From JBMNSK01 sp050945155 (lineage in GTDB: Bacteria > Actinomycetota > Coriobacteriia > Coriobacteriales > Eggerthellaceae): 14,664 bases of DNA. Under the pieces are notes generated by a model. It made no database searches. It saw only the letters and a program-made list of their open reading frames with translations, and was not told where the DNA came from. Where the stretch lies: NCBI GenBank assembly GCA_050945155.1, contig JBMNSK010000035.1, positions 1 to 14,664 on the forward strand, given 5' to 3'. Shown piece after piece: positions 8,005-13,447 of this stretch. Every line of letters starts with the position of its first letter. Position 1 is the stretch's first letter. A program made the position numbers and the translations under genes.

Positions 8005-8555
8005 ACCGATTTATCATTGTAGGGTCTCCACGTACCCAAGGTCGTTCGGCGGCGCTTGCCGAAAATCTCTTTGAGGCTTGTATTGAAGAATATCCAGAAG
8101 ATGAACTTGCACTCGCTCCGCTTTCGACTCTTCATATTGAAGGCTGCACTGAGGAAAATACGCCTTTTACGCAAGAAGAAGCAGATTTACGGGCCGATAC
8201 GCTTTTTGACTGTGACGATGACATGGCAGAAATCTACGAATTCTTGGATGCCGCAGATGAACTCGTTGTGGTCTCGCCGGTCTTTTTTTCCGCTGCTCCC
8301 GCACAACTGTGCGCCTTGATGAACCGCTTGCAGCCCTATTACTTTACTGATGTCCGCAAAAAAGAGAAGCGACCGCTTACCCTGCATATTGTGGGCGAGG
8401 GGGGAGACCCGCACGGTTATGAGGCTTTAATCACGCAAGTAAAATCTGCCTTTGCGGTTGCAGGATTTAAACTTGACCGCGTCCTAGACTGGGTCGGCAA
8501 GATTTCTGAAACCGGTGAAATTCTTGAGGATGCGGATGTCATCGACGTCAAATAA
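8001..8555 (+). CDS. NAD(P)H-dependent FMN reductase / flavodoxin-fold protein
   Basis: The 184-residue protein starts with a beta strand and the FMN-phosphate loop G-S-P-R-T-Q-G-R-S (8-16), the hallmark of the NADPH-dependent FMN reductase (iron-sulfur flavoprotein-like) family. V-V-V-S-P-V-F-F-S-A-A-P-A-Q-L (89-103) is the second conserved strand-loop, matching the usual S-P-V-Y-x-x-x-x-P-A-Q-L, and V-G-E-G-G-D (131-136) is the third loop. Cysteines are scattered (27, 49, 71, 104) and no C-x2-C-x2-C cluster is present, so an Fe-S flavoprotein is unlikely. ATG 8001 is chosen because it overlaps the tatD stop and follows AAGGGGG at 7988-7994. An in-frame upstream ATG at 7929 would lie deep inside tatD. 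It sits where rnmV is found in Firmicutes. The electron partner and physiological role are unknown. Confidence 0.82.
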   Translation: MNRFIIVGSPRTQGRSAALAENLFEACIEEYPEDELALAPLSTLHIEGCTEENTPFTQEEADLRADTLFDCDDDMAEIYEFLDAADELVVVSPVFFSAAPAQLCALMNRLQPYYFTDVRKKEKRPLTLHIVGEGGDPHGYEALITQVKSAFAVAGFKLDRVLDWVGKISETGEILEDADVIDVK

Positions 8556-9462
8556 TTCAAATATGGCTTCCGAACTTGCGTCTTTGAAAGCGACGCGCGA
8601 AGTTTTAGACCGCTTTGGCCTTTCAGCAAAGCATTCTTTGGGTCAAAACTTTCTGGTCAATGATGGGGTAGTACAAAAAATCCTAGCGCTTGCTCAGGTT
8701 GAAAAAGACGATTACCTCCTCGAAGTAGGTCCAGGCATCGGCACTTTGAGTCGTGGGCTTTTAAAGCAGGGATGTTTTCTTACGGCGGTCGAGCGCGATA
8801 AGGACATGCAGCGGGTTTTAACTTCGACACTTAAGGATTTTCCAGATACGTTTTACCTCATCGAGGGTGATGCCTTGCGCCTGCAAGTTTCGGATATCCC
8901 CGAGCGAAACCATGGTCTGCCTTCCAAGTTTGTTGCAAACTTGCCCTATGCGGTAGCGGCAACTCTTATCTTGAACTACTTTCAGAACTTTGCATTCCTA
9001 TCTTCTGCCACGGTGATGGTTCAAAAAGAGGTTGCTGACCGGATTGCGGCCCGTCCTGGCACCAAAGATTACGGTGCTTACACGGTAAAGTTAAGTCTCT
9101 ATGCGGAACTTGTATCTCGGTTTCAGGTAGGACCGGGCAATTTTTTCCCACCGCCTCATGTTGAGAGTACGGTTCTGCGGCTTGATCGTTGTTCACCGAA
9201 ACGAGAAGATGGGAAGCCTCTGCAAGCAGAGGAGCTTGATGCAATCTCTGTCATGGTTGATGCGGCGTTTGCTACCCGTCGCAAGACTATCTTGAACTCA
9301 TGCAAGGCTTACTTTGCCGGCCGGCAATCTCACGGTATGAAAGTTTCCCAAGACTTGCCTGAACTTCTTCAGGCAGCAGGAATTGACCCTCGCAGACGCG
9401 GTGAAACCCTTTCGCGGGAAGAATTTATTCGCCTCGGACAAGAATATTTTCTGAGATTCTGA
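8536..9462 (+). CDS. ksgA: 16S rRNA dimethyladenosine transferase KsgA/RsmA
   Basis: KsgA dimethylates two adjacent adenines (A1518 and A1519 in E. coli) of the helix 45 loop in 16S rRNA during 30S maturation. Motifs from the chosen start: S-L-G-Q-N-F-L (34-40), SAM-binding E-V-G-P-G-I-G-T (63-70), V-E-R-D (85-88), G-D-A-L (111-114), catalytic N-L-P-Y (135-138), and further on F-F-P-P-P-H-V-E-S and R-R-K-T-I-L-N. Length 308 is slightly above the usual 270-290 because of an N-terminal Ser/Asn-rich lead. ATG 8536 is preferred because GAGGA at 8526-8530 is well spaced. It overlaps the reductase gene by 20 bases in another frame. ATG 8563 is possible but has no ribosome binding site. The tatD-to-ksgA order is conserved widely in Gram-positive bacteria. 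Confidence 0.94.
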   Translation: MSSTSNNSNMASELASLKATREVLDRFGLSAKHSLGQNFLVNDGVVQKILALAQVEKDDYLLEVGPGIGTLSRGLLKQGCFLTAVERDKDMQRVLTSTLKDFPDTFYLIEGDALRLQVSDIPERNHGLPSKFVANLPYAVAATLILNYFQNFAFLSSATVMVQKEVADRIAARPGTKDYGAYTVKLSLYAELVSRFQVGPGNFFPPPHVESTVLRLDRCSPKREDGKPLQAEELDAISVMVDAAFATRRKTILNSCKAYFAGRQSHGMKVSQDLPELLQAAGIDPRRRGETLSREEFIRLGQEYFLRF

Positions 9463-9544
9463 ATAAAAATAGTGAATTCTTTTCGATAAGTGAATATTTA
9501 GATTGACCGCCATGATAGAGTACCCACAGGGTTTTATGTACTCG

Positions 9545-9550
9545 TATAAT
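9545..9550 (+). promoter_or_regulatory. Candidate -10 box of the veg promoter
   Basis: TATAAT at 9545-9550 is a consensus -10, 23 bases before the veg ATG, giving a very short leader that begins almost at the ribosome binding site (GAGGGGGG, from about 9559). The only good -35-like hexamer nearby, TTGACC at 9503-9508, is 36 bases away and cannot pair with it. The site resembles the rsmI -10 region, sharing CTCG just upstream of TATAAT. Confidence 0.45.
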
Positions 9551-9573
9551 TTGTAATGAGGGGGGCGATTTAG

Positions 9574-9939
9574 ATGGACCTAGAAAGTCAGGCGAAGATC
9601 GTCGACTCCATTCATGATACCCTGCGTGAGTTTGTAGGACAGCGCCTTAAAGTACGCGCCAATATGGGGCGTTCCAAGATTATTGAAAGTGAAGGCGTTT
9701 TGACCCAAGTTCACCCGCAGCTATTTATTATGGAGGTCGATCGCAAGCGTGGACGTACGGCTCGTCAGTCCTATCAGTATGTTGATGTACTGACCGGCAT
9801 GGTTGAGCTGTCTCAAAACGGTGTTCCAATCTTCCAGCCATTTGATATCGATGGTTCTTCTGAGACGCACGAGGTACAGGAATCTCAAGAGGACGGCGAA
9901 GTAGAGGAAGAAGCCGAAAGCGAAGAACTTGCAGTGTAA
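9574..9939 (+). CDS. veg: Veg-family protein
   Basis: The N-terminal 90 residues match the small Veg family. Conserved points are V-G-Q-R-L-K-V-R-A-N-M-G-R (21-33), an I-E-S-E-G-V-L block (37-43), Q-L-F-I-M-E-V-D (49-56), S-Y-Q-Y-V-D-V-L-T (66-74) and V-E-L (77-79). In B. subtilis Veg is an abundant small protein reported to stimulate biofilm formation through SinR; no SinR system is expected here, so its role in this organism is open. Residues 91-121 are an extra acidic tail rich in Glu that the roughly 85-residue Bacillus protein lacks. The G-rich ribosome binding site and compact promoter suggest strong expression. The gene is followed by a perfect terminator and directly follows ksgA, close to its place in B. 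subtilis. Confidence 0.88.
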   Translation: MDLESQAKIVDSIHDTLREFVGQRLKVRANMGRSKIIESEGVLTQVHPQLFIMEVDRKRGRTARQSYQYVDVLTGMVELSQNGVPIFQPFDIDGSSETHEVQESQEDGEVEEEAESEELAV

Positions 9940-9951
9940 GTTTTGAAGCGT

Positions 9952-9991
9952 AAGCGGGCGCGGACAGGTTCCGCGCCCGCTTTCTTTTTTT
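9952..9991 (+). terminator. Rho-independent terminator after veg
   Basis: A perfect 13-base-pair GC-rich stem (arms 9952-9964 and 9970-9982) with a 5-base loop is followed by a T-rich tract to 9991. It closes the ksgA-veg transcription unit. Confidence 0.95.
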
Positions 9992-10090
9992 GCTTCAGTT
10001 CTTGCGTTTTTGCACAAAGCCCGCATCTAGGACGCCGTCATTTTTCGCGTGGTCTTTGTGTGGCTTGACCTGCCATATCGCTTTCGCCGA

Positions 10091-10119
10091 TTGACAAAGA
10101 AGGCCCAAGTAGACACAAT
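10091..10119 (+). promoter_or_regulatory. Promoter of the tRNA-Ala gene
   Basis: Consensus -35 TTGACA at 10091-10096, a 17-base spacer, and -10-like CACAAT at 10114-10119 (four of six) place the start near 10126, about 30 bases before the mature tRNA. The rest of 9992-10090 shows no gene or clear structure. Confidence 0.65.
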
Positions 10120-10155
10120 ACTTATGCGTGTTTTGCCTTGTGCGAATACGAAGAT

Positions 10156-10231
10156 GGGGATGTAGCTCAGCTGGGAGAGCATCACGTTCGCAACGTGGGG
10201 GTCGCGGGTTCGAATCCCGTCATCTCCACCA
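10156..10231 (+). tRNA. tRNA-Ala (anticodon CGC), CCA encoded
   Basis: A complete cloverleaf can be drawn. The 7-bp acceptor pairs 10156-10162 with 10221-10227, including the G3:U70 wobble that is the alanine identity element. D stem is GCTC/GAGC, the anticodon loop is TTCGCAA with anticodon CGC, there is a 5-base variable region, and the T loop is TTCGAAT. The discriminator is A (10228) and the CCA end is encoded (10229-10231). It decodes GCG codons. Confidence 0.97.
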
Positions 10232-10241
10232 TGAAGGTTAG

Positions 10242-10277
10242 AGCCGAAGTTCGTCTGCAATCGAACTTCGGCTTTTT
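10242..10277 (+). terminator. Rho-independent terminator after tRNA-Ala
   Basis: A perfect 12-bp stem (arms 10242-10253 and 10262-10273) with an 8-base loop is followed by five Ts. Together with the promoter at 10091 it makes the tRNA an independent single-gene unit. Confidence 0.9.
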
Positions 10278-10402
10278 ATGAATGAGAGGAAGTCTGCAAA
10301 ATCCGCATAGCGCTCTGCGTAAGAACGTAGGTGGAATAAACAGGAAGCTTACTGGTTTGCGGGTAGTTGCAGATGAGTTTAAGGATAGTTAAGAGGCATG
10401 CA

Positions 10403-11221
10403 ATGAAAGCACTTATTCCTGCTGCTGGCATGGGAACTCGATTTCTTCCCGCAACAAAGTCTGTTCCAAAAGAAATGCTTATGGTGGTAGACCGTCCAGC
10501 CATTCAATACATCGTCGAAGAGGCTTTGGCTTCTGCTGCCGATGAGGTTGTCATTATTAACAGCCACAATAAAAAAGCCATTGAGGATCACTTTTCACCC
10601 AACCCAGAACTTGTGGCCACCTTGCGTGCTCGTGGAAAAGATGCCTATGCCGACCAAGTTGAATACGTGGGGTCGCTGCCCGTTTCTTATGTATACCAGG
10701 AAGAGGCCTTGGGTTTGGGCCATGCAATTTACTGTGCGCACGAAAAGACTCAGGGGGAGCCTTTTTACGTGCTGCTCGGCGATGTTTTGGTTCCAGACAA
10801 TGAGATGCTTCCTCGGATGCAAGAAGTTTCCGACCTCCATGGGGGAGCAAGTGTCATTGCCGTCATGCCCGTCTCTGATGAAGAAGTAAGTCGTTTCGGC
10901 ATCATAGGCGGTACACAGATTTCTGATGATGTGGTAAAGATTGACGAGCTCGTAGAAAAGCCAGCGCTTGAAGATGCTCCGTCTCACTTAGCGGTATTTG
11001 GCCGCTACCTTTTAAGCCCGCGTGTTATGGATGCGCTCGCAACAGTTAAGCCAGGTGTTGGTGGGGAAATACAACTGACAGATGCATTGGAAGCAGTGCT
11101 TCAAGAAGAAGAAATCTATGCGCTTATCATCAACCCCAACTCCGGTTTTGATACTGGCACACCCGAAACATGGCTTGAAACGAATAAAATTTTGTATGAC
11201 CGCAGGCATAATAAGAAGTAA
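10403..11221 (+). CDS. galU: UTP--glucose-1-phosphate uridylyltransferase
   Basis: GalU makes UDP-glucose from UTP and glucose-1-phosphate for cell-envelope glycans, glycolipids and galactose metabolism. The 272-residue protein opens with the nucleotidyltransferase signature P-A-A-G-M-G-T-R-F-L-P-A-T-K-S-V-P-K-E-M (6-25). It also has the V-D-R-P-A-I-Q-Y block (29-36), G-L-G-H-A-I-Y (104-110), the metal-binding L-L-G-D-V-L (124-129), V-E-K-P (184-187), and G-E-I-Q-L-T-D-A-L (221-229). G-F-D-T-G-T-P (248-254) closes the sugar site. The start at 10403 is chosen because AAGAGG at 10391-10396 is well placed and the conserved protein begins there; an in-frame ATG at 10367 adds 12 unconserved residues. 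Length is at the short end of the family. It is preceded by a terminator and no convincing promoter is seen; it appears monocistronic. Confidence 0.95.
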   Translation: MKALIPAAGMGTRFLPATKSVPKEMLMVVDRPAIQYIVEEALASAADEVVIINSHNKKAIEDHFSPNPELVATLRARGKDAYADQVEYVGSLPVSYVYQEEALGLGHAIYCAHEKTQGEPFYVLLGDVLVPDNEMLPRMQEVSDLHGGASVIAVMPVSDEEVSRFGIIGGTQISDDVVKIDELVEKPALEDAPSHLAVFGRYLLSPRVMDALATVKPGVGGEIQLTDALEAVLQEEEIYALIINPNSGFDTGTPETWLETNKILYDRRHNKK

Positions 11222-11251
11222 TTTGGGCTTTTGCCTGTTCTTTTCTGAAGC

Positions 11252-11279
11252 TTGCTTAAGCAATACTTGCACTTTTTTT
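11252..11279 (+). other. Palindrome plus T-run between galU and the next gene
   Basis: A perfect 12-base palindrome TTGCTTAAGCAA at 11252-11263 is followed by seven Ts at 11273-11279. As RNA it could make only a 4-bp hairpin, so it is at best a weak terminator; a dimeric-protein operator is an alternative. Nothing else clear is seen in 11222-11318. Confidence 0.25.
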
Positions 11280-11331
11280 AGAAGGCTTCACACTTATCAC
11301 CATAGCTTCGAGCTTTCGCGGAGGTTTCACT

Positions 11332-12246
11332 GTGGCAGATATTGCATTGAGATTTAATAAAGACATGTTGGTTCTTTCGGCGCCGCTCGAAAACACGATG
11401 ATGCGCCAAGGAATCGACTACGACCGCGATTGGACTTATATCTCGCTTATGGAGCCTGAGTCCACAGAAGATGCAGTTCGACTCGAATCCATGAGTGGCG
11501 CTCAGTGTTTAGTAACGCCAACAAAAAATATTACCCCTGCTCAACTGAGTCACGAGAATATGCGCGACGCTCTTTCTGCCCTTGCGCGAGCAAACGTTGA
11601 GATGCTCAAGGCGGCAAAACCCCAACATATTCTCTGTGAAATTGGCCCATGCGGGCTCCCGCTTGATGAGTCAGATAAAAACTCGCTCAATGAAAACAAA
11701 GATCAATATGCGCGTGCAGCGAAGGCTTTTGCAGATCTGCAGGTCGATGGACTGTTCTTCAATGGTTTTCGTCGTATTGCCGATTTAAAAACTGCACTCA
11801 TTGGCGCAAGAAAAGTTTGTGACCTGCCTATTTTTGCTTCTGTCATCCTTGATGAAACAGGCAAGGTCGGCGACTACGAGGAAAGTTTTGATGAGGCCCT
11901 TGCGGTTATGCAAGACTTTGAAGCTGCTGTCGCTGGATTCGAAGTTGATGCTGACCTCGCCACTATTGCAGGTCTTGCTTCCTATGCGAGAAAGCACACA
12001 TTCCTTCCTCTCTTAGTTCAAATTCCTGCTCATCGCAGTGAATCAAAACGACCCATGCATGAGGAGGTAGGCAATTTCGCTTCCGCCGACGATATGGTGG
12101 AAGCCGCACTTTGCCTTCGAGCCCAGGGGGTGCAGTTCTTGCGGGCAACGGGTAATGCGTCACCGGCATATTCAGCAGGCCTTGCTGCTGCAACCATGGG
12201 TCTTGATGTAGTCTTACCCATTGGAGAAGAGGTAGTAGATGCCTAA
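11332..12246 (+). CDS. Homocysteine S-methyltransferase-like TIM-barrel protein without the zinc cysteines
   Basis: The 304-residue protein follows the layout of the MetH N-terminal / homocysteine methyltransferase barrel: a C-L-V-T-P-T-K-N segment (59-66) like the family's T-N-T-F, E-I-G-P-C-G (103-108) for G-P-T-G, then V-D-G-L-F-F-N-G-F (138-146) before a helix and an I-F-A-S strand (167-170). The region 257-280 (A-A-L-C-L-R-A-Q-G-V-Q-F-L then R-A-T-G-N-A-S-P-A-Y) aligns with the usual G-G-C-C-G-T-x-P-x-H segment but has no cysteine there, and the earlier conserved N-C is also absent. Zinc-dependent homocysteine methylation is therefore unlikely. GGAGG at 11320-11324, 7 bases before it, supports the GTG start. 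It overlaps the next ATG by 8 bases and heads a cluster with a small hypothetical protein and an MscS channel. Function unknown; another methyl-transfer or barrel activity is possible. Confidence 0.6.
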   Translation: MADIALRFNKDMLVLSAPLENTMMRQGIDYDRDWTYISLMEPESTEDAVRLESMSGAQCLVTPTKNITPAQLSHENMRDALSALARANVEMLKAAKPQHILCEIGPCGLPLDESDKNSLNENKDQYARAAKAFADLQVDGLFFNGFRRIADLKTALIGARKVCDLPIFASVILDETGKVGDYEESFDEALAVMQDFEAAVAGFEVDADLATIAGLASYARKHTFLPLLVQIPAHRSESKRPMHEEVGNFASADDMVEAALCLRAQGVQFLRATGNASPAYSAGLAAATMGLDVVLPIGEEVVDA

Positions 12247-12517
12247 TAATTCTGCGGCACAAAACCGCAAGAAGAGCCCGGACTTTGGTCTGTTGCAAGA
12301 TTTGGTCGACTATCTTTTTCAAGATCCGAGAACGGAGACGGTTCGTAGGCTTGACGTCGTGGTGCTTGCTGAGGCGTGCGACTTACCAAAAGATTTGATA
12401 GAAATTATTGAGCTTTTGCCACCTGGCCCGGCCTATACCCGCCAGCATCTTTGTGACCAACTCAACTCTGCTATTGGCGGGCATGCTTGGGGTCAAGTGT
12501 ACGGTACGGTGGAGTAG
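12239..12517 (+). CDS. Small conserved-looking hypothetical protein (92 residues)
   Basis: I do not recognise this with certainty. It is soluble, with a basic lead (1-13), a helical middle (17-50) and an ordered C-terminal part: D-L-P-K-D-L-I-E-I-I-E-L-L-P-P-G (48-63), then an A-Y-T-R-Q-H-L-C-D-Q-L-N segment (65-76). It ends in a Gly/Trp/Tyr-rich tail (78-91). The pattern of a helix, L-P-P-G, a turn, then a helix faintly recalls the actinobacterial DUF2795 module, but I cannot confirm that. ATG 12239 lies inside the end of the barrel gene, with AGAGG just upstream, so translation is coupled. The mscS start is only 3 bases after its stop. The tight packing supports a real gene. Confidence 0.7.
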   Translation: MPNNSAAQNRKKSPDFGLLQDLVDYLFQDPRTETVRRLDVVVLAEACDLPKDLIEIIELLPPGPAYTRQHLCDQLNSAIGGHAWGQVYGTVE

Positions 12518-12520
12518 GCC

Positions 12521-13285
12521 ATGGATAAGTTAGAGATTATCTTGCAGCAGGCAACCGGCATGCCGTGGCTTGGCACCTTCATCACGGCACTTATCATTCT
12601 TGCCCTTACTGCGTTTATTGCAGAAATAGCTGCACGTTTTTTGCGCCGCATTCTACACAGTGAGAAAAGCGACCTTCCATCGCTGAGCATTTTCGTCAAT
12701 ATCGCCCGAGGCGTTATCTGGATTCTTGGCATCTGCGCCCTGCTTTCCACCTGTGTTGGTATTGACGTAACGGCGGCAATCGCGGCACTCGGCGTTGGCG
12801 GTCTTGCTATCTCCATCGGTTTCAAAGACACTATTGCAAACCTTATCGGCGGTTTACAGATTAGCCTTATGGGTCTGATTAAACCTGGCGACAATATTGA
12901 AGTTGGGTCCGACAGCGGCATTGTTAAAGATACGACGTGGCGACACACCACCATTACCAACGTCAATGGGGAAGAGATTGTTATTCCAAACTCCATTATC
13001 AATACGACCGCGCTGACTCATTTACCTCCAGCAAATCAAGTGAAGCTTAGTTTTGCTGTGTCAACTGAGGGTGAAAATCTTGATGGTTTAAGCCTGCAAA
13101 TGAAAGAGGCCGCAGAACACGCGGTAGGCGCTCTTACAAAGATAGAGGGCGAACCAAAAATTTATTTCACTGAAATTAGCGATACGGGCTTTCGTGGCGT
13201 TCTTATTATCCGCATTGCCGATGCGTCAAAGGCTGCTGAGGTAAGAAGTGCTGTGGTCCGGGCAGTTGCACCGTTCACCCGCTAG
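12521..13285 (+). CDS. mscS: Small-conductance mechanosensitive channel, MscS family
   Basis: MscS forms a heptameric inner-membrane channel that opens under membrane tension and releases solutes during hypo-osmotic shock. The 254-residue protein has three membrane segments (about 17-38, 57-79 and 84-118). The third has the Gly/Ala-rich pore helix A-A-L-G-V-G-G-L-A-I-S-I-G-F-K-D (88-103). It is followed by the beta domain with K-P-G-D-N-I-E-V-G (121-129), W-R-H-T-T-I-T-N-V-N-G-E-E-I-V-I-P-N-S (140-158), and an alpha/beta C-terminal domain. It is somewhat shorter than E. coli MscS (286 residues), mostly at the C-terminal end, and lacks extra regulatory domains. ATG 12521 follows a GGAG-type ribosome binding site within the preceding stop region. 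It is the last gene of the three-gene cluster. Confidence 0.92.
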   Translation: MDKLEIILQQATGMPWLGTFITALIILALTAFIAEIAARFLRRILHSEKSDLPSLSIFVNIARGVIWILGICALLSTCVGIDVTAAIAALGVGGLAISIGFKDTIANLIGGLQISLMGLIKPGDNIEVGSDSGIVKDTTWRHTTITNVNGEEIVIPNSIINTTALTHLPPANQVKLSFAVSTEGENLDGLSLQMKEAAEHAVGALTKIEGEPKIYFTEISDTGFRGVLIIRIADASKAAEVRSAVVRAVAPFTR

Positions 13286-13341
13286 AAAATGACTTTACAT
13301 TTCTCTCTGAATAGGGAAAACTCTCTTTTTTCTGCCTTTAA

Positions 13342-13391
13342 TTTACAAAGATTTGATGTTTAGCAAACTTCCGTTTGACCCTTCCTATTCA
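13342..13391 (+). promoter_or_regulatory. Candidate phosphate-response operator with 11-bp periodicity upstream of pstS
   Basis: Hexamers begin at 11-base steps: TTTACA 13342, TTGATG 13353, CAAACT 13364, TTGACC 13375, TATTCA 13386. The B. subtilis PhoP box is a series of TT[A/C/T]ACA hexamers at the same 11-base period; only the first copy here matches well and the others match partly. TTGACC at 13375 could alternatively serve as a -35, but no good -10 follows at 16-18 bases. The location in front of pstS makes a PhoP-type activation site reasonable. The rest of 13286-13341 is AT/CT-rich without clear structure. Confidence 0.35.
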
Positions 13392-13447
13392 TCATAGGCA
13401 CTGCACTGGACGAAGGTGTGCATTTGTATGGATAGGAAAGGATGACA

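Noticed and set aside
8515..8535. Upstream ATG of KsgA at 8515
   Set aside because: It adds residues inside the reductase gene, and GAGGA at 8526-8530 would fall inside the coding region while it serves ATG 8536 well.
10027..10260. Antisense open frame of 77 codons across the tRNA-Ala region
   Set aside because: Its middle is simply the reverse strand of the tRNA gene and gives the well-known spurious G-I-R-T-R-D-P type peptide; no ribosome binding site and no other support.
10367..10402. Upstream ATG extending GalU by 12 residues
   Set aside because: The conserved protein starts at 10403, which has a properly spaced AAGAGG; the extension is unconserved in character.
13286..13341. Terminator after mscS using the T-run near 13325-13331
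   Set aside because: The possible stem before the T-run is only four or five weak pairs, so I do not call it.
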